Below, in pieces: positions 44,741 to 55,957 of a stretch of 64,000 nucleotides of DNA. The DNA is from Buttiauxella sp. B2 (GTDB lineage Bacteria > Pseudomonadota > Gammaproteobacteria > Enterobacterales > Enterobacteriaceae), in contig NZ_VEXQ01000017.1 in the NCBI RefSeq assembly GCF_006376615.1, positions 34,420-98,419 of the forward strand, given 5' to 3'. The position numbers were made by a program, and so were the translations under genes. The notes below the pieces were generated by a model, which made no database searches, was not told where the DNA came from, and worked only from the letters and a program-made list of their open reading frames with translations. Every line of letters starts with the position of its first letter. Position 1 is the stretch's first letter.

Positions 44741-45826
44741 TTACCAGCGCGGTAGTGTGGTGGTCACGTCAGCGTTTTGAGCACGCTGACGCAGCATGTG
44801 GTCCATCAGTACAATTGCCAGCATTGCTTCGGCAATGGGTACAGCCCGAATACCGACGCAAGGGTCATGGCGGCCACGCGTTACCATCTCAACTTCTTCG
44901 CCTTCGCGGTTGATGGTACGGCCAGGAACCATAATGCTGGAAGTTGGCTTCAGCGCCATATTTGCCACAATCTGCTGGCCACTGCTGATTCCACCAAGAA
45001 TGCCGCCCGCATGGTTGCTCTGGAAACCTTCTTTGGTGATTTCATCACGGTTCTGGCTACCACGCAGGTTAACCACACCGAAACCATCACCGATTTCCAC
45101 GCCTTTCACCGCGTTGATGCTCATCAGCGCGTGGGCAATATCCGCATCTAAACGATCAAATACGGGCTCACCAAGGCCCGGTGGCACGTTATCCGCCACA
45201 ACGGTAACTTTCGCACCAATAGAATCGCCGTCTTTTTTCAGTGCACGCATCAACTCATCGAGCGTTTCGATTTTGTCCGGATCCGGGCAGAAGAATGGGT
45301 TTTGTTCAACTTGATCCCAGTCTTTGATTTCAAGAGGGACATCGCCCATCTGCGTCAGGCAACCACGAATAATAATGCCGTATTTATGCGCCAGATATTT
45401 TTTAGCAATCGCACCTGCGGCAACGCGCATGGCAGTTTCACGTGCGGAAGAACGGCCACCGCCACGGTAATCGCGCAGGCCGTATTTTTGTTCATAGGTA
45501 TAATCAGCGTGCCCTGGGCGGAAAACGTCTTTGATGGCACTGTAGTCTTGCGAGCGCTGATCAGTATTTTCGATTAGCAAACCAATGCTGGTTCCAGTGG
45601 TGAGACCTTCGAAGACACCGGAAAGGATCTTCACTTGATCGGGCTCACGACGTTGCGTGGTATAGCGGGAAGTACCCGGGCGGCGGCGGTCGAGATCGTG
45701 TTGTAAATCAGCTTCTGTCAGCGGAATGCCTGGCGGCACACCATCGACGATACAACCCAACGCCACACCGTGGGATTCACCAAAAGTCGTTACGCGAAAT
45801 ACTTGTCCAATTGAGTTTCCTGCCAT
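44741..45826 (-). CDS. aroC: Chorismate synthase AroC
   Basis: A 361-residue FMN-dependent lyase for the last step of the shikimate pathway (EPSP to chorismate). Conserved signatures [18 protein letters not shown], the FMN-contacting [17 protein letters not shown], and [19 protein letters not shown] are all present. Length equals E. coli. It is in the prmB-aroC-mepA cluster, 83 bp after prmB. Confidence 0.98.
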   Translation of the reverse strand: MAGNSIGQVFRVTTFGESHGVALGCIVDGVPPGIPLTEADLQHDLDRRRPGTSRYTTQRREPDQVKILSGVFEGLTTGTSIGLLIENTDQRSQDYSAIKDVFRPGHADYTYEQKYGLRDYRGGGRSSARETAMRVAAGAIAKKYLAHKYGIIIRGCLTQMGDVPLEIKDWDQVEQNPFFCPDPDKIETLDELMRALKKDGDSIGAKVTVVADNVPPGLGEPVFDRLDADIAHALMSINAVKGVEIGDGFGVVNLRGSQNRDEITKEGFQSNHAGGILGGISSGQQIVANMALKPTSSIMVPGRTINREGEEVEMVTRGRHDPCVGIRAVPIAEAMLAIVLMDHMLRQRAQNADVTTTLPRW

Positions 45827-45871
45827 CTTCTGTCACGGCTCCTTACCGTTGTCATTTTTCGTTGTGTTGTG

Positions 45872-45900
45872 AACAAAAGAAGACGGGCCGTAAGGCCCGC
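45872..45900 (-). terminator. Terminator-like hairpin between prmB and aroC
   Basis: Minus-strand stem CGGGCC / GGCCCG with a TTAC loop, followed by a T-rich tail (CTTCTTTTG). Probably gives partial termination before aroC. Confidence 0.65.
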
Positions 45901-45909
45901 CTGCACAAA

Positions 45910-46842
45910 TTAATCTTTGTAAATGCTGAAATGTTCACGCGCGTCAATTAACTGCGATTTAGTCAGCATAAACACACCGTCACCGCCGTTGTCGAACTCA
46001 AGCCAGGTGAACGGCACATCAGGATATTGCTCCATCAGATGTACCATGCTGTTCCCGACTTCACAAATCAGGATGCCGCCATCGGCGAGGTAATCCGGGG
46101 CACATGCCAGAATGCGGCGCGCCAGTTTCAGACCATCGCTACCGGCAGCTAAACCTAATTCTGGTTCAAAGCGGAACTCACCAGGCAGGTCGGACATATC
46201 TTCCGCATCCACATACGGTGGATTAGTCACGATAATGTCGTACTGCACTTTTGGCAGTTCGCGGAACAAGTCAGAGCAAATTGGCGTGACCTGGTTTTCC
46301 AGACCATGCTCGGCGATGTTTTGCTCGGCAACTGCCAGAGCATCAAGAGAAATATCAACCGCATCCACTTCTGCATTATGGAATTCATAAGCACAGGCAA
46401 TGGCAATACAACCGCTACCGGTACACATATCAAGAATATGCTGCGGTTCATGGTCAAAAAGACCCGCGAAACGGTTGGTGATCAGTTCACCAATCGGAGA
46501 ACGCGGCACCAGCACACGTTCATCCACATAAAATTCGTGGCCGCAGAACCAGGCTTTGTTGGTCAGGTAAGCGACTGGGATGCGTTCATTAACGCGGCGA
46601 ATCACACGTTCAACGATACGATGGCGTTCGCTTGGGGTCAGACGCGCAGTGCGCATGTCTTCAGGAATATCCAACGGCAGATAGAGGCTTGGAAGCACTA
46701 ACTGAACGGCTTCGTCCCACGGGTTATCGGTGCCGTGGCCATACCAGATGTTGGCGGCGCTGAATCGACTGACTGCCCAGCGCAGCATATCCTGAATGGT
46801 GTGCAGTTCATTTACTGCCTCATCGACGAAAATTTTATCCAC
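45910..46842 (-). CDS. prmB: Ribosomal protein L3 glutamine methyltransferase PrmB
   Basis: A 310-residue SAM-dependent N5-glutamine methyltransferase acting on ribosomal protein L3. It has the SAM motif [16 protein letters not shown] and the catalytic NPPY ([12 protein letters not shown]). It is divergent from smrB across 168 bp and heads the aroC cluster. Confidence 0.97.
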   Translation of the reverse strand: MDKIFVDEAVNELHTIQDMLRWAVSRFSAANIWYGHGTDNPWDEAVQLVLPSLYLPLDIPEDMRTARLTPSERHRIVERVIRRVNERIPVAYLTNKAWFCGHEFYVDERVLVPRSPIGELITNRFAGLFDHEPQHILDMCTGSGCIAIACAYEFHNAEVDAVDISLDALAVAEQNIAEHGLENQVTPICSDLFRELPKVQYDIIVTNPPYVDAEDMSDLPGEFRFEPELGLAAGSDGLKLARRILACAPDYLADGGILICEVGNSMVHLMEQYPDVPFTWLEFDNGGDGVFMLTKSQLIDAREHFSIYKD

Positions 46843-47010
46843 GTTGCCCTCCGCAGGCCGTTCACGCTATTTCAATAATCGATTAGTTTGCCATGAAGGC
46901 CGCGACAAATCAGCATTCAATCACCGCCACAGACGGGAAAATTGCGTTTTATTTAGTGATGGATGGCAAAGCAGGTAAACTGGCGGCAAAACAGATGAGA
47001 CGAGAAATAG

Positions 47011-47562
47011 ATGAAAAAGAAGACTCCGCTCAGCGCTGATGATCAGAACCTTTTCCGTGATTTGATGAGCGGCACAAAAAAATTGGCTCAGGACACCATT
47101 GTTCATCGCCCGATGCGTAAGAAAATTCAGGCAGTTCCGGTGAAGCGGCTATTGCAGGAACAAGCTGATGCCAGCCATTATTTTTCTGACGAATTCCAAC
47201 CGCGACTCGCAACGGAAGGCCCTACGCGTTATGTGCGTGAAGACGTCAGCCATTTTGAACTCAAGAAAATTCGCCGCGGTGATTATTCACCTGAATTATT
47301 TCTCGATTTGCATGGCCTGACACAGCTGCAAGCGAAACAGGAATTAGGTGCGCTGATCGCAGCCTGCCGTCGTGAACATGTATTTTGTGCCTGCGTCATG
47401 CATGGGCACGGCAAACATGTGTTGAAGCAGCAAACACCGCTGTGGTTAGCACAACATCCTCACGTAATGGCATTTCATCAAGCACCAAAAGAATATGGCG
47501 GTGATGCAGCTTTACTGGTGTTGATTGAAATCGAAGAGTGGCTTCCGCCGGAATTACCGTAA
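47011..47562 (+). CDS. smrB: Ribosome rescue endonuclease SmrB
   Basis: A 183-residue Smr-domain protein that cleaves mRNA between collided ribosomes in E. coli. The N-terminal basic/helical region contacts the ribosome; the C-terminal Smr domain (about 95-175) has the LDLHG motif (residues ~98-102) and the HGHGKHVLK motif. All signature residues are intact. Confidence 0.96.
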   Translation: MKKKTPLSADDQNLFRDLMSGTKKLAQDTIVHRPMRKKIQAVPVKRLLQEQADASHYFSDEFQPRLATEGPTRYVREDVSHFELKKIRRGDYSPELFLDLHGLTQLQAKQELGALIAACRREHVFCACVMHGHGKHVLKQQTPLWLAQHPHVMAFHQAPKEYGGDAALLVLIEIEEWLPPELP

Positions 47563-47577
47563 TATCTGAGTTGCCTG

Positions 47578-47620
47578 ATGCCCTCACCCCCAACTCTCTC
47601 CCACAAGGAGAGAGAAAATG
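47578..47620. repeat. Intergenic imperfect palindrome, copy 2 (smrB-sixA)
   Basis: CCCTCACCCCCAACTCTCTC followed by a perfect 8-bp stem CTCTCTCC / GGAGAGAG. The left arm resembles the purF-ubiX element at 28379-28445, so the two look like members of one dispersed family. Confidence 0.5.
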
Positions 47621-47638
47621 CTCGGCCCCCACAAACAG

Positions 47639-47665
47639 TAAGAGCCGCATTTCGCGGCTCTTTTG
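47639..47665. terminator. Bidirectional terminator between smrB and sixA
   Basis: AGAGCCGC / GCGGCTCT stem with an ATTTC loop and TTTT on the plus side. It lies between convergent smrB and sixA. Confidence 0.8.
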
Positions 47666-47681
47666 TTCATGCTTACGGCTT

Positions 47682-48170
47682 TCAGATAGCTTTAGCGACT
47701 TTCAGATTGCACGGACTCATCTGCCAGTTGAACACGCCTTTCCCGGTTTCGGGATCCAGTGTGACATTAGCAATTGCCGAAGTACTGAACATCGGCGGTG
47801 TCTCTTCAGGGCAAAGTTCAGACACCAGGTAACCGACTAACGGCAGGTGAGAAATCACCAGCGCCGATTCGACCCCTTCATTAGCCAGGGCTTGCAAATA
47901 GCAGCCCACCAGACCCACATCACCGCACGGGGTTAATTCCGGCAGAATGTCTTCTTTACCTGGAAGAGGCAGTGATTCCCGCACAACATCCAGGGTTTGC
48001 TCGGCTCGCAGGTAAGGGCTCACCAGAACTCGTTCGATATCCACCATTTGGCCTTTCAACCAAGTCGCCATTACTCGGGATTCATCACAACCACACTGAG
48101 TAAGTGGACGTACCGAGTCGCTGGCAGCATCGAGTGCTGCGTCGCCGTGACGCATGATAAAAACTTGCAT
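47682..48170 (-). CDS. sixA: Phosphohistidine phosphatase SixA
   Basis: A 162-residue RHG-motif phosphatase (FIMRHGDA, catalytic H8) that removes phosphate from histidine in HPt domains; in E. coli acts on ArcB and the PTS-Ntr protein NPr. The second histidine motif is LVISHLPLVGYL. Length matches the family. Confidence 0.95.
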   Translation of the reverse strand: MQVFIMRHGDAALDAASDSVRPLTQCGCDESRVMATWLKGQMVDIERVLVSPYLRAEQTLDVVRESLPLPGKEDILPELTPCGDVGLVGCYLQALANEGVESALVISHLPLVGYLVSELCPEETPPMFSTSAIANVTLDPETGKGVFNWQMSPCNLKVAKAI

Positions 48171-48392
48171 ATTGCACCGCTTTTGTTAACCAGGAATGCT
48201 TGAATTCCCCTAAGACTTGAAAGGGGTAATTCAGCAGCCGGGCATTGTGCCTTATCCGTACATCGAATGAAACGCTGTTTTTTACCTCAATGGTGCAAGT
48301 ATAGTCAATCACTGTTTACTAAATGACCGACCAGCATCCATTCACCGAGTCATAAACTCATGTTTCTTTGACTACAGTTTCATCTCCGGGGT

Positions 48393-50516
48393 TCACTTCC
48401 CCCAGAAATTTCGTTGCTCTTCCACCATTTGTAAAAGTCTGTCGCAGGGAGCAAAACGCTCTCCGTACTGACTCGCCAGGCGTTGCAATTGCGCGACAAC
48501 TTCACCCGCTCCCCGTGAATCCATATAACGGAACGGACCACCAAGGAACGGTGGAAAACCAATACCGAACACGCCACCGATGTCACCATCACGAGCACTG
48601 CGAACAACACCTTCATCAAGACAGCGAGCTGCCTCATTGAGCATCATCATCACGCAGCGTTGTGCGATTTCATTTTCTGCCAGTTGCCCTTTTGGCGCAA
48701 CGCCCAGCAGGGTATAGATTGCCGGGTCAACCTGCTTTTTGCTTCTACTCCCTTTGTTCGAATAAAGATAGAAACCTCGCCCATTTTTTCTACCTTTGCG
48801 ATCGTCATTCAATATTGCTGCAATACTCTGCGGTGAAGCAAAACGATCGCCATAAGCATGCTGAAGTATAGGACTAATTTTAGTCCCCACATCGATTCCC
48901 ACCTCATCCAAAAGTTGGATTGGACCGACAGGAAAACCAAACGCCACCAGCGCATTATCAATTTTATCGACAGGTTCCCCTTCCACCAGGCAACGCATCG
49001 CTTCGTTAACGTAAGGAGCCAGAATACGGTTGACGTAGAACCCGGCACTGTCACCGACCACAATCGGTGTTTTGCCCTGTTTTTTAGCCAGGGCAACAGT
49101 TGTGGAAATAGTTTCCGCACTGGTACCCTCATGCGGGATAACTTCGACCAACGGCATTTTATCTACTGGGCTAAAGTAGTGCAGGCCAATAACCTGCTCT
49201 GGTCGTGCGGCGTTTGCTGCAATATCAGCAATCGGCAACGACGAGGTGTTAGAAGCAAAAATCGTATGCAGTGCTGCGTTTTGTTCAATTTCTGCAACCA
49301 TTTTTTGCTTGAGTGCGAGATCTTCAAAAACTGCTTCCACAACGATGTCACGACTATGAAAACCATGGTAATCAGTGCCACCGGAAATACGTGCCATTTC
49401 GCGCTGGCGTTCGGCGGCTTTCATATGCCGACGACGCACTTTTTTATCCAGCAAATCCCAGCTGTATTTCAGCGCATGATTAATACCGTCGTTATTAATA
49501 TCTTTGATTCGTACAGGCAATTTTCCTTTCGTGGCGGTAACAAACGCAATTCCTCCGCCCATTAATCCACCGCCCAGAATACCTACCGCGCTTATCGGGC
49601 GAGGTTGTGCATCTGCGCCATTTTCTTTTTTAAGCTCGGTACTGGCAAAAAATAACCCGCGCAAAGCCGCTGATTCCGGAGTCATCACCAACTCGCCAAA
49701 CGCTTTCGCTTCTGCCTCGTAACCGCTAAAGCTCCCCTGCCCCACGCCAATCTTGATAACGTCAATAATGCGCTGTGTGGCGGGATAATTACCGTGAGTT
49801 TTTTGCTCGGTTTTCTTGCTAACAATACTGAACAATAATGTACGGCCCAGCGGCCCTGCCAGAACGCGTTCACGAACAGGTAAAGCACGGCCTCTCGGGC
49901 GACCTTTTGTTACCTGTTCAACGGCTGCGGCCAGCAAAATAGACTGCGGTACAACTTCGTCTACCAGACCCAGTTTTAGAGCCTGTCGTGGTCGTAACTG
50001 CTTACCTGTCAGAATCATATCAAGTGCATTGCTGACACCTATCAAACGTGGCAAACGTTGCGTTCCACCTGAACCTGGCAGCAATCCAAGCTGCACCTCA
50101 GGCAAACCTAGCTTTGTTTTTTCATCGTCTGTACAAATGCGCGAATGACAGGCAAGAGCCAGTTCCAGCCCACCGCCAAGACAAGCACCGTGGATAGCCG
50201 CAATAACTGGAATCGGTAATGCCGCAATTTCTGCCATAATTTGTTGGCCCTGATGCGCCAGTGCTTGCGCCTCTTGCGCCGTCTGGCAATGAGCAATCAT
50301 ATTAATGTCTGCGCCAGCAACAAAGTTGTCTGGTTTACCTGAGATAAATATCAACCCTTGCAGCGCCGTGTTATCACGTACCTGTTTGACGATGTTGTGC
50401 ACTTCGGGGCCGAAAGAGGCTTTCAGCGTATTCATCTTTTCGCCCGGCACATCAATGGTCACCACCGCGATATTGTCGAGACGGATATGTAAGTTGAAAG
50501 CAGAAGTCTGTTCCAT
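48393..50516 (-). CDS. fadJ: Fatty acid oxidation complex subunit alpha FadJ
   Basis: A 707-residue trifunctional enzyme (enoyl-CoA hydratase, 3-hydroxyacyl-CoA dehydrogenase, epimerase) that with FadI supports beta-oxidation, especially anaerobically. The N-terminal crotonase domain contains [19 protein letters not shown]; the dehydrogenase domain begins [14 protein letters not shown] near residue 313. The start overlaps the fadI stop by one base (TAATG). It is about seven residues shorter than E. coli at the C-terminus. Confidence 0.97.
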   Translation of the reverse strand: MEQTSAFNLHIRLDNIAVVTIDVPGEKMNTLKASFGPEVHNIVKQVRDNTALQGLIFISGKPDNFVAGADINMIAHCQTAQEAQALAHQGQQIMAEIAALPIPVIAAIHGACLGGGLELALACHSRICTDDEKTKLGLPEVQLGLLPGSGGTQRLPRLIGVSNALDMILTGKQLRPRQALKLGLVDEVVPQSILLAAAVEQVTKGRPRGRALPVRERVLAGPLGRTLLFSIVSKKTEQKTHGNYPATQRIIDVIKIGVGQGSFSGYEAEAKAFGELVMTPESAALRGLFFASTELKKENGADAQPRPISAVGILGGGLMGGGIAFVTATKGKLPVRIKDINNDGINHALKYSWDLLDKKVRRRHMKAAERQREMARISGGTDYHGFHSRDIVVEAVFEDLALKQKMVAEIEQNAALHTIFASNTSSLPIADIAANAARPEQVIGLHYFSPVDKMPLVEVIPHEGTSAETISTTVALAKKQGKTPIVVGDSAGFYVNRILAPYVNEAMRCLVEGEPVDKIDNALVAFGFPVGPIQLLDEVGIDVGTKISPILQHAYGDRFASPQSIAAILNDDRKGRKNGRGFYLYSNKGSRSKKQVDPAIYTLLGVAPKGQLAENEIAQRCVMMMLNEAARCLDEGVVRSARDGDIGGVFGIGFPPFLGGPFRYMDSRGAGEVVAQLQRLASQYGERFAPCDRLLQMVEEQRNFWGK

Positions 50517-51826
50517 TATTCGGCCTCCAGAACCATTGCGGCACCCAATCCACCAGCAGCACAGGCGGTAACTAATCCAAATCCGCCGCCACGGCGGCGC
50601 AATTCATGCAACGTTTGCGTGATCATTCGCGCACCGGTTGCGGCAAACGGATGTCCATAGGCAATCGAGCCGCCTAATACGTTAAATTTCGCATCGTCCA
50701 CTTCACCAGTGGCATGGGCGCGACCTAAAACATCGCGCGCAAAACGCTCACTGGCAAGCATTTTGAGGTTTGCCAGTGTTTGTGCAGCAAATGCTTCGTG
50801 CATATCGATGAGAGTAAGGTCATTTAATGTGATACCCGCTCTTTCGAGCGCCAACGGTGTTGCCCAGGCGGGCCCAAGCAGCATGTCTTTCCAGACATCC
50901 ACCGCGGTAAAAGCATAACTGCGCAGATAGCCCAGAGGTTTCAAGCCCAACTCTTTGGCGCGAGATTCCGTCATCAGAATCACCGCGGCGGCACCATCGG
51001 TTAACGGAGTGCTGTTTGCAGCAGTTACCGTGCCGTGTTTACGATCAAACGCTGGACGCAGTTTGGCGTAATCCGCAATCGACGAATTTTGTCGAACGTT
51101 GTTATCTTCGCTGAAAGGTTGGCGATACGGAGGAATAAAGGCGGTCATCACCTCCTCGGCCAACTTACCTTCCTTCCAGGCAATTGCCGCTTTAGTGTGG
51201 GAACGATGAGCCAACGCATCTTGTTGCTCACGCGTAATACCATGGGTTTTCGCCATTTGTTCAGCAGTGTCACCCATACGTAAACCTGTGGAATATTCAG
51301 CTACCGCGGGTGGTACCGGCAATAAATCACGGGGACGCAAACGTGCAAACAGTTTTAGCCGCTGGCCGAGTGTACGAGCTTTGTTCACATCAACTAACGT
51401 GCGCCCCAGTTTCTTACTGACACCAATTGGCAAAACGGATGAAGAGTCTGCACCACCAGCGATACCGGCTCGAATGGTACCGGCCATTAGGCTTTCGGCA
51501 ACGTTTGCCACCGCCTGAAAACTGGTCGCACAGGCTCGACTAACGCTATAGGCGTCGGTATGTACACTCATACCCGTACCGAGGACGATTTCACGGGCAA
51601 TATTTGGGGCTTCAGGCATCTGGACAACCTGGCCAAAAACCAGTTGTTCGATAATTTCAGGGGGAATTTCGCTGCGGGCCAGCAGCTCGCTGACCACCAT
51701 GTTGCCGAGATCAACAGCAGGTATGCCATGAAATGCCGTAGCCTGACGGGCAAACGGTGTGCGTAAACCACTGACAATGGCAATGCGGTCACCCTGACGG
51801 GTCACCAGCGGAAGTGCCTGACTCAT
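50516..51826 (-). CDS. fadI: 3-ketoacyl-CoA thiolase FadI
   Basis: A 436-residue thiolase cleaving 3-ketoacyl-CoA. The acylated cysteine is C99 ([12 protein letters not shown]); the C-terminal base region [16 protein letters not shown] and second cysteine VTACAAGG are intact. I chose the ATG at 51826 with GGGAG 5 nt upstream; an ATG six codons earlier is rejected. Expression is probably FadR-repressed via the site at 51915. Confidence 0.97.
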   Translation of the reverse strand: MSQALPLVTRQGDRIAIVSGLRTPFARQATAFHGIPAVDLGNMVVSELLARSEIPPEIIEQLVFGQVVQMPEAPNIAREIVLGTGMSVHTDAYSVSRACATSFQAVANVAESLMAGTIRAGIAGGADSSSVLPIGVSKKLGRTLVDVNKARTLGQRLKLFARLRPRDLLPVPPAVAEYSTGLRMGDTAEQMAKTHGITREQQDALAHRSHTKAAIAWKEGKLAEEVMTAFIPPYRQPFSEDNNVRQNSSIADYAKLRPAFDRKHGTVTAANSTPLTDGAAAVILMTESRAKELGLKPLGYLRSYAFTAVDVWKDMLLGPAWATPLALERAGITLNDLTLIDMHEAFAAQTLANLKMLASERFARDVLGRAHATGEVDDAKFNVLGGSIAYGHPFAATGARMITQTLHELRRRGGGFGLVTACAAGGLGAAMVLEAE

Positions 51827-51914
51827 AACGCTCCCCTGTTCCACCCAACGTCTGAAACTACAACGCTATAACTGTAACTTCATATTTTTGGGTATAAAAA
51901 TTGTAAACGACCAA

Positions 51915-51931
51915 TAGTGGTCTGACCTGAT
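51915..51931 (-). promoter_or_regulatory. FadR operator of fadIJ
   Basis: TAGTGGTCTGACCTGAT contains the core TGGTC-N-GACC of the 17-bp FadR site, about 90-105 bp upstream of fadI. A TGTGA CRP half-site overlaps its edge on the minus strand. Confidence 0.75.
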
Positions 51932-52007
51932 CACAGTTTTAACCAAAAAGTTACAATCAGCCAACTAGGGGACTAAAAAATTGGGAGGGGGAACACGCTT
52001 TGAGGAG

Positions 52008-52038
52008 AGATAAATGACGCTCTCAGAGTGAGAGCGTC
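52008..52038 (-). terminator. Hairpin after yfcZ
   Basis: A perfect 10-bp stem GACGCTCTCA / TGAGAGCGTC with a 3-nt loop, 8 bp after the yfcZ stop, followed on the minus strand by ATTTATCTC. Confidence 0.65.
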
Positions 52039-52046
52039 GATAGAAA

Positions 52047-52331
52047 TTAACGCAGGCCCAGCTGGAAGATCATAGTTTCAGCCTGGCAACTGAAGGTAAA
52101 GTCGATATCCAGACGCACACCGTCAGCTTCTTCGGTATAACGTGGGACAATTTGGCAAGGCTCGGACTCTGCAGCACGCGCTTTTTCGCTCAATGCAGCC
52201 AGGGTTTCGTCCGCTTCTGCTTTGGTAGCAAATACGCGGCTATAAGTCGCTGTGCAGTCGGTGTTATCAATAATGGAACCGACATCAATACAGCAGCAAA
52301 CCGGGGTTTCATCAGCAGTGTTTTTACTCAT
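52047..52331 (-). CDS. yfcZ: DUF406 protein YfcZ
   Basis: A 94-residue DUF406/YfcZ-YiiS family protein with a cysteine cluster near the N-terminus (PVCCCIDVG) and an acidic beta-rich C-terminus. Function is not established. The ATG at 52331 has AGAGGA 10 nt upstream; the 22-codon extension to 52397 is not conserved. It is divergent from fadL. Confidence 0.92.
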   Translation of the reverse strand: MSKNTADETPVCCCIDVGSIIDNTDCTATYSRVFATKAEADETLAALSEKARAAESEPCQIVPRYTEEADGVRLDIDFTFSCQAETMIFQLGLR

Positions 52332-52565
52332 TTTATGATTTCCTCTGTATTTCGCATTGAATAGGATTAAACAATTCCTGTCTATTTTACGCCCCATGTT
52401 GAAGCGACTCCAGCCGTTAATCTTGCCAAAAACCGCAAGTGACCCAAATCACACTTAAAAATGATCTAAAACAAGATTCACCCATTTTGGACTATGACCA
52501 CAACAGCGATTTTGCCAGGCAGATCTCGTTTCTACGATCAATTTTGAAAAATATTAGATACAAAC

Positions 52566-52619
52566 TTGCAACATCCCATCTGGTCAGACCTATACTCTCG
52601 CCACTGGTCTGCTTTCTCT
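52566..52619 (+). promoter_or_regulatory. fadL promoter with two FadR-type sites
   Basis: A -10 TATACT (52591-52596) is preceded by a weak TTGCAA -35 (52566-52571). FadR-type site 1 (52578-52594, ATCTGGTCAGACCTATA) overlaps the -10. Site 2 (52603-52619, ACTGGTCTGCTTTCTCT) follows the start. The same two-site layout represses fadL in E. coli. The remainder of the 374-bp yfcZ-fadL gap is AT-rich with no gene. Confidence 0.75.
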
Positions 52620-52706
52620 GTAACAGATCAGCCCCTACTATTCGCGCTCCTGTTACGGTATGTAACATTGTTTGTATAAAAATAAATCTATTATGAGGTT
52701 TTGGTC

Positions 52707-54035
52707 ATGAGCCAGAAAAACCTGTTTACAAAGTCAGCCCTAGCGGTTGCAGTGGCAATTGTCTCATCGCAGGCGTACTCGGCCGGCTTTCAATTAAACG
52801 AGTTCTCTTCCTCAGGCCTAGGCCGAGCTTATTCTGGGGAAGGTGCCGTCGCAGATAATGCGGGCTCCGCAAGCCGTAACCCTGCAACCATCATGATGTT
52901 TGATCGCCCAATGTTCTCTGGTGGTGCTGTCTTCGTTGATCCAGGTGTTAATATTTCTGGTACTTCTCCTTCAGGCCGTAGCACCGACGCTGATAACATC
53001 GCGCCGACTGCATGGGTTCCTAATCTGCACTTTGTTGCTCCTATTAACGAACAATTTGGCTGGGGTGCATCTGTTACCTCTAATTACGGTTTGGCAACAG
53101 AGTTCAATAACGATTACACCGCGGGTTCTATGGGCGGTAAAACCGACCTGACCACAATGAATCTGAACTTGAGCGGCGCATACCGTTTAAACAACAACTG
53201 GAGCTTCGGTCTTGGCTTTGATGCGGTTTACGCTAAAGCGAAAATCGAGCGTTATGCCGGCGATTTACCAGTATTGATCGCGGGTAACCCATCATCGCCA
53301 CTGACCCCAGCACAACGCCGTGCTATTGGTTCTATACCTGGCGATACTCAAATCGCGCACCTGAAAGGTGACGAGTGGGGCTTTGGCTGGAACGCCGGTA
53401 TTCTTTATGAAATCGATAAAGACAACCGTTATGGCTTCACCTATCGTTCTGAAGTAAAAGTCGACTTCGATGGCGACTATAAAAGCAGCCTGCCATCCGC
53501 CTATAACCCGCTGCTGTCTAACTTCGGTTTGCCGGCTGGCACCAACGGACAAACCGTTCCAGGCTCTCTGACTCTGAACCTGCCAGAAATGTGGGAATTG
53601 TCCGGCTATAACAAAATTGCGCCACAATGGGCAATTCACTACAGCATGACGTACACCAGCTGGAGCCAGTTCCAGGAGCTGAAAGCAACGGGCACCAACG
53701 GCCAGACGCTGTTCTATAAAGATGAGAGCTTCAAAGATGCGTACCGTATTGCTGTAGGTACCACTTACTTTATGGATAAGAACTGGACCTTCCGTACCGG
53801 TATCGCATTTGACGACAGCCCAGTTCCAGCAAACAACCGTTCTATCTCCATTCCGGATCAGGACCGTTTCTGGATCAGTGCTGGTACGACTTACGCGTTT
53901 AACGAAGATGCGTCTGTCGACCTGGGTATTTCCTACATGCACGGTCAGCACGTAGAGATCAAAGAAGGCCCGTATACCTTCCAGTCTGAAGGCAAAGCCT
54001 GGCTGTATGGCATGAACTTTAACTACGCATTCTGA
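52707..54035 (+). CDS. fadL: Long-chain fatty acid outer membrane transporter FadL
   Basis: A 442-residue outer-membrane beta-barrel importing long-chain fatty acids (also a T2 phage receptor in E. coli). The signal peptide ends SQAYSA before [19 protein letters not shown], the conserved hatch start; the NPA motif is SRNPATIMM. It ends in Phe (NFNYAF), as outer-membrane barrels require. ATG at 52707 follows GAGG by 8 nt; a TTG two codons earlier is less likely. The extracellular loop near residues 190-215 differs from E. coli. Confidence 0.97.
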   Translation: MSQKNLFTKSALAVAVAIVSSQAYSAGFQLNEFSSSGLGRAYSGEGAVADNAGSASRNPATIMMFDRPMFSGGAVFVDPGVNISGTSPSGRSTDADNIAPTAWVPNLHFVAPINEQFGWGASVTSNYGLATEFNNDYTAGSMGGKTDLTTMNLNLSGAYRLNNNWSFGLGFDAVYAKAKIERYAGDLPVLIAGNPSSPLTPAQRRAIGSIPGDTQIAHLKGDEWGFGWNAGILYEIDKDNRYGFTYRSEVKVDFDGDYKSSLPSAYNPLLSNFGLPAGTNGQTVPGSLTLNLPEMWELSGYNKIAPQWAIHYSMTYTSWSQFQELKATGTNGQTLFYKDESFKDAYRIAVGTTYFMDKNWTFRTGIAFDDSPVPANNRSISIPDQDRFWISAGTTYAFNEDASVDLGISYMHGQHVEIKEGPYTFQSEGKAWLYGMNFNYAF

Positions 54036-54049
54036 TAGTTAGCAGATAC

Positions 54050-54082
54050 AAAAAAGGCGAAACCTAAGTTTCGCCTTTTTTT
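54050..54082. terminator. Bidirectional terminator between fadL and mlaA
   Basis: AAAAAGGCGAAAC / GTTTCGCCTTTTT stem with a short loop and T-runs on both strands, between convergent fadL and mlaA. Confidence 0.9.
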
Positions 54083-54102
54083 ATGTCTTGCGCACAGCGC
54101 AC

Positions 54103-54861
54103 TTACTGCGAGTCGATATCTTTCAGCTCGTCCTGAATAACCGCGGCGTTCGGATTAACCTGCGGAGAAAGTTTACCGCCGTTGGCAATAAAATCATGAC
54201 GCTGGAAGTAGGCTTCACGCACCAGGATGTACGGATCGGATGATTGTTTCAGTAAACCATCAGAATCCAGCAATTGTGCACGCGTTTCGATACCTTCAAC
54301 CGTCCATTTACCGAGAGACATCGGCCAGGTCAGCCAGGAGAGCAGAGGATAAAGTGTATCCGCGTAGTCGCCACCTTCATCACGCAATGTGAAGCTACCG
54401 TAGAACGGCAATTGCACATAAGGGCCATAACCTACGCCATAATGCCCCAGCGTAGAACCAAAGCGGTGCGGTTCTTCACGCTGTAGTTTCGTGTTCGCCA
54501 TGCCAGCCACGTCGATAAAACCGCCCATACCCAGCAAGGTATTTAGGAAAAAGCGCGTAAAGTGCACCATTCCCTGGTAGGGGTCACCTTGTACAAAGAA
54601 GTTCACCATCGTGGCGGGTTCTTCAAGGTTGCTGGTGAAATTGCTGATCCCATTTCGTGCCGGTTGCGGCACATAATCACGCCAAGCCACTGCCACCGGG
54701 CGCACAATATACGGATCCAACACATTAAAGTTGAAGTTGTACATTGTCCGGTTGAACCCTTCAAGTGGGTCCGAACGCCCCTGCGGCTGTGTATCGGCCG
54801 AACTCGCACACCCGACTAAAACAGTAGTCGCCAGTGCCAGTCCGGTCAGGCGGAAATTCAT
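54103..54861 (-). CDS. mlaA: Outer-membrane lipoprotein MlaA (VacJ)
   Basis: A 252-residue lipoprotein that removes phospholipids from the outer leaflet of the outer membrane and passes them to the Mla retrograde system. The lipobox is LVGC with the lipidated C18. The VacJ core contains DPLEGFNRTMYNFN. It starts 13 bp after the ccmH stop, so here it appears to be the last gene of the ccm operon rather than having a promoter of its own immediately upstream. Confidence 0.96.
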   Translation of the reverse strand: MNFRLTGLALATTVLVGCASSADTQPQGRSDPLEGFNRTMYNFNFNVLDPYIVRPVAVAWRDYVPQPARNGISNFTSNLEEPATMVNFFVQGDPYQGMVHFTRFFLNTLLGMGGFIDVAGMANTKLQREEPHRFGSTLGHYGVGYGPYVQLPFYGSFTLRDEGGDYADTLYPLLSWLTWPMSLGKWTVEGIETRAQLLDSDGLLKQSSDPYILVREAYFQRHDFIANGGKLSPQVNPNAAVIQDELKDIDSQ

Positions 54862-54874
54862 ACGTCTCTCCCTG

Positions 54875-55957
54875 TTATTGTTGCTCTACGCTCTCAGGTT
54901 TGGTGTTGTCCATACCGGCTTGGGCTTCTTTCGCCTGTTCAATGCTTCTTTGCACAACAGGCCGACGTTGGTCATTTGCCGGTAAGACTTGCAACATGAT
55001 TTGCCAGGCACCAATCGCTTCGCGGTATTGTTGTTGTTCAAATGCATTAAATGCCAGCAGGCTTAATACGCGAACGTTTGTATGATCCGTTTTGAATAGC
55101 TCTCGCAGCAGATTCCCACCCAGTTGGTTATCTTGCGGATCGCCACTACGGGTCAATACTTCAGCATAGCCCAGCTTTACATTACTGTTAGTGGGCGACA
55201 GTTTATATGCATGAGCGAAGGCCTGTGTAGCGGTACTTGCGTTATTGAGCACCATACCAATTCGCCCGAGCATCATCCACCCCTCAATATTGTCAGGCTC
55301 ATGCTGCAAACGGGTGCGTAAACCCAGGCCAAGATTTGCCATTTCAGCCATATTCAGGGGTTTTGCTTGTGGATCTAAGGCGCGTTGCAACAATTGCGGC
55401 GTCTCATTTGAGACTTCCTGCCAGGCTCGTACCTGTTTTATGTTCGACGTTTTCAGATAAACACCCACGCTTACCACAATCAAAATCACCGCACCTGGCG
55501 CAAAAAACCAGAAATTTGCTTTATTCGCCGCGAGTTGATGTTCTTCGTTTTCAGGTTCGTCACTAAAATGTACACGCCGCTTGCGACTGCGCATTACAAT
55601 TACGCCCGCCCCTCCGAGAATAAACAGCACCGGCAGAACCCATAAGACGATAGTAGCAGGCGTCAACGGCGGCTCATAAGTCACGAAATTACCGTAACGC
55701 TCGACCATATAGTCGATAATCTGCTGCCTGGTTTTCCCCTGCTGCTGCAATTCATAAACTTTCAGGCGCATGTCAGAAGCAATCATCGCGTTGGAATCGG
55801 CAATACTGTTGTTCTGGCATTTTGGGCAACGCAATTGTTCAGTTAGTTGACGGAATTGCTGCTCCTGCGCTTCGTCTTTGAATTGAAAGGTATCTATTGC
55901 CGCCAGGACATTAAACGAAAACAGGAATGCGACGATCATTAGCCATCCGCGTTTCAT
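54875..55957 (-). CDS. ccmH: Cytochrome c biogenesis protein CcmH (fused CcmH-CcmI type)
   Basis: A 360-residue periplasmic/inner-membrane protein for apocytochrome c reduction and delivery. The signal peptide is residues 1-19; the thiol motif is LRCPKCQNNS (residues ~42-51), followed by a membrane helix, an RSRKRRVHF cytoplasmic turn, a second helix, and a TPR-like C-terminal domain (CcmI/CycH part, residues ~165-350). The fused form is typical of E. coli and relatives. It overlaps ccmG by 4 bp. Confidence 0.95.
   Translation of the reverse strand: MKRGWLMIVAFLFSFNVLAAIDTFQFKDEAQEQQFRQLTEQLRCPKCQNNSIADSNAMIASDMRLKVYELQQQGKTRQQIIDYMVERYGNFVTYEPPLTPATIVLWVLPVLFILGGAGVIVMRSRKRRVHFSDEPENEEHQLAANKANFWFFAPGAVILIVVSVGVYLKTSNIKQVRAWQEVSNETPQLLQRALDPQAKPLNMAEMANLGLGLRTRLQHEPDNIEGWMMLGRIGMVLNNASTATQAFAHAYKLSPTNSNVKLGYAEVLTRSGDPQDNQLGGNLLRELFKTDHTNVRVLSLLAFNAFEQQQYREAIGAWQIMLQVLPANDQRRPVVQRSIEQAKEAQAGMDNTKPESVEQQ

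Noticed and set aside
53292..53951. 219-codon minus-strand frame inside fadL
   Set aside because: Antisense shadow of a codon-biased outer-membrane protein gene.
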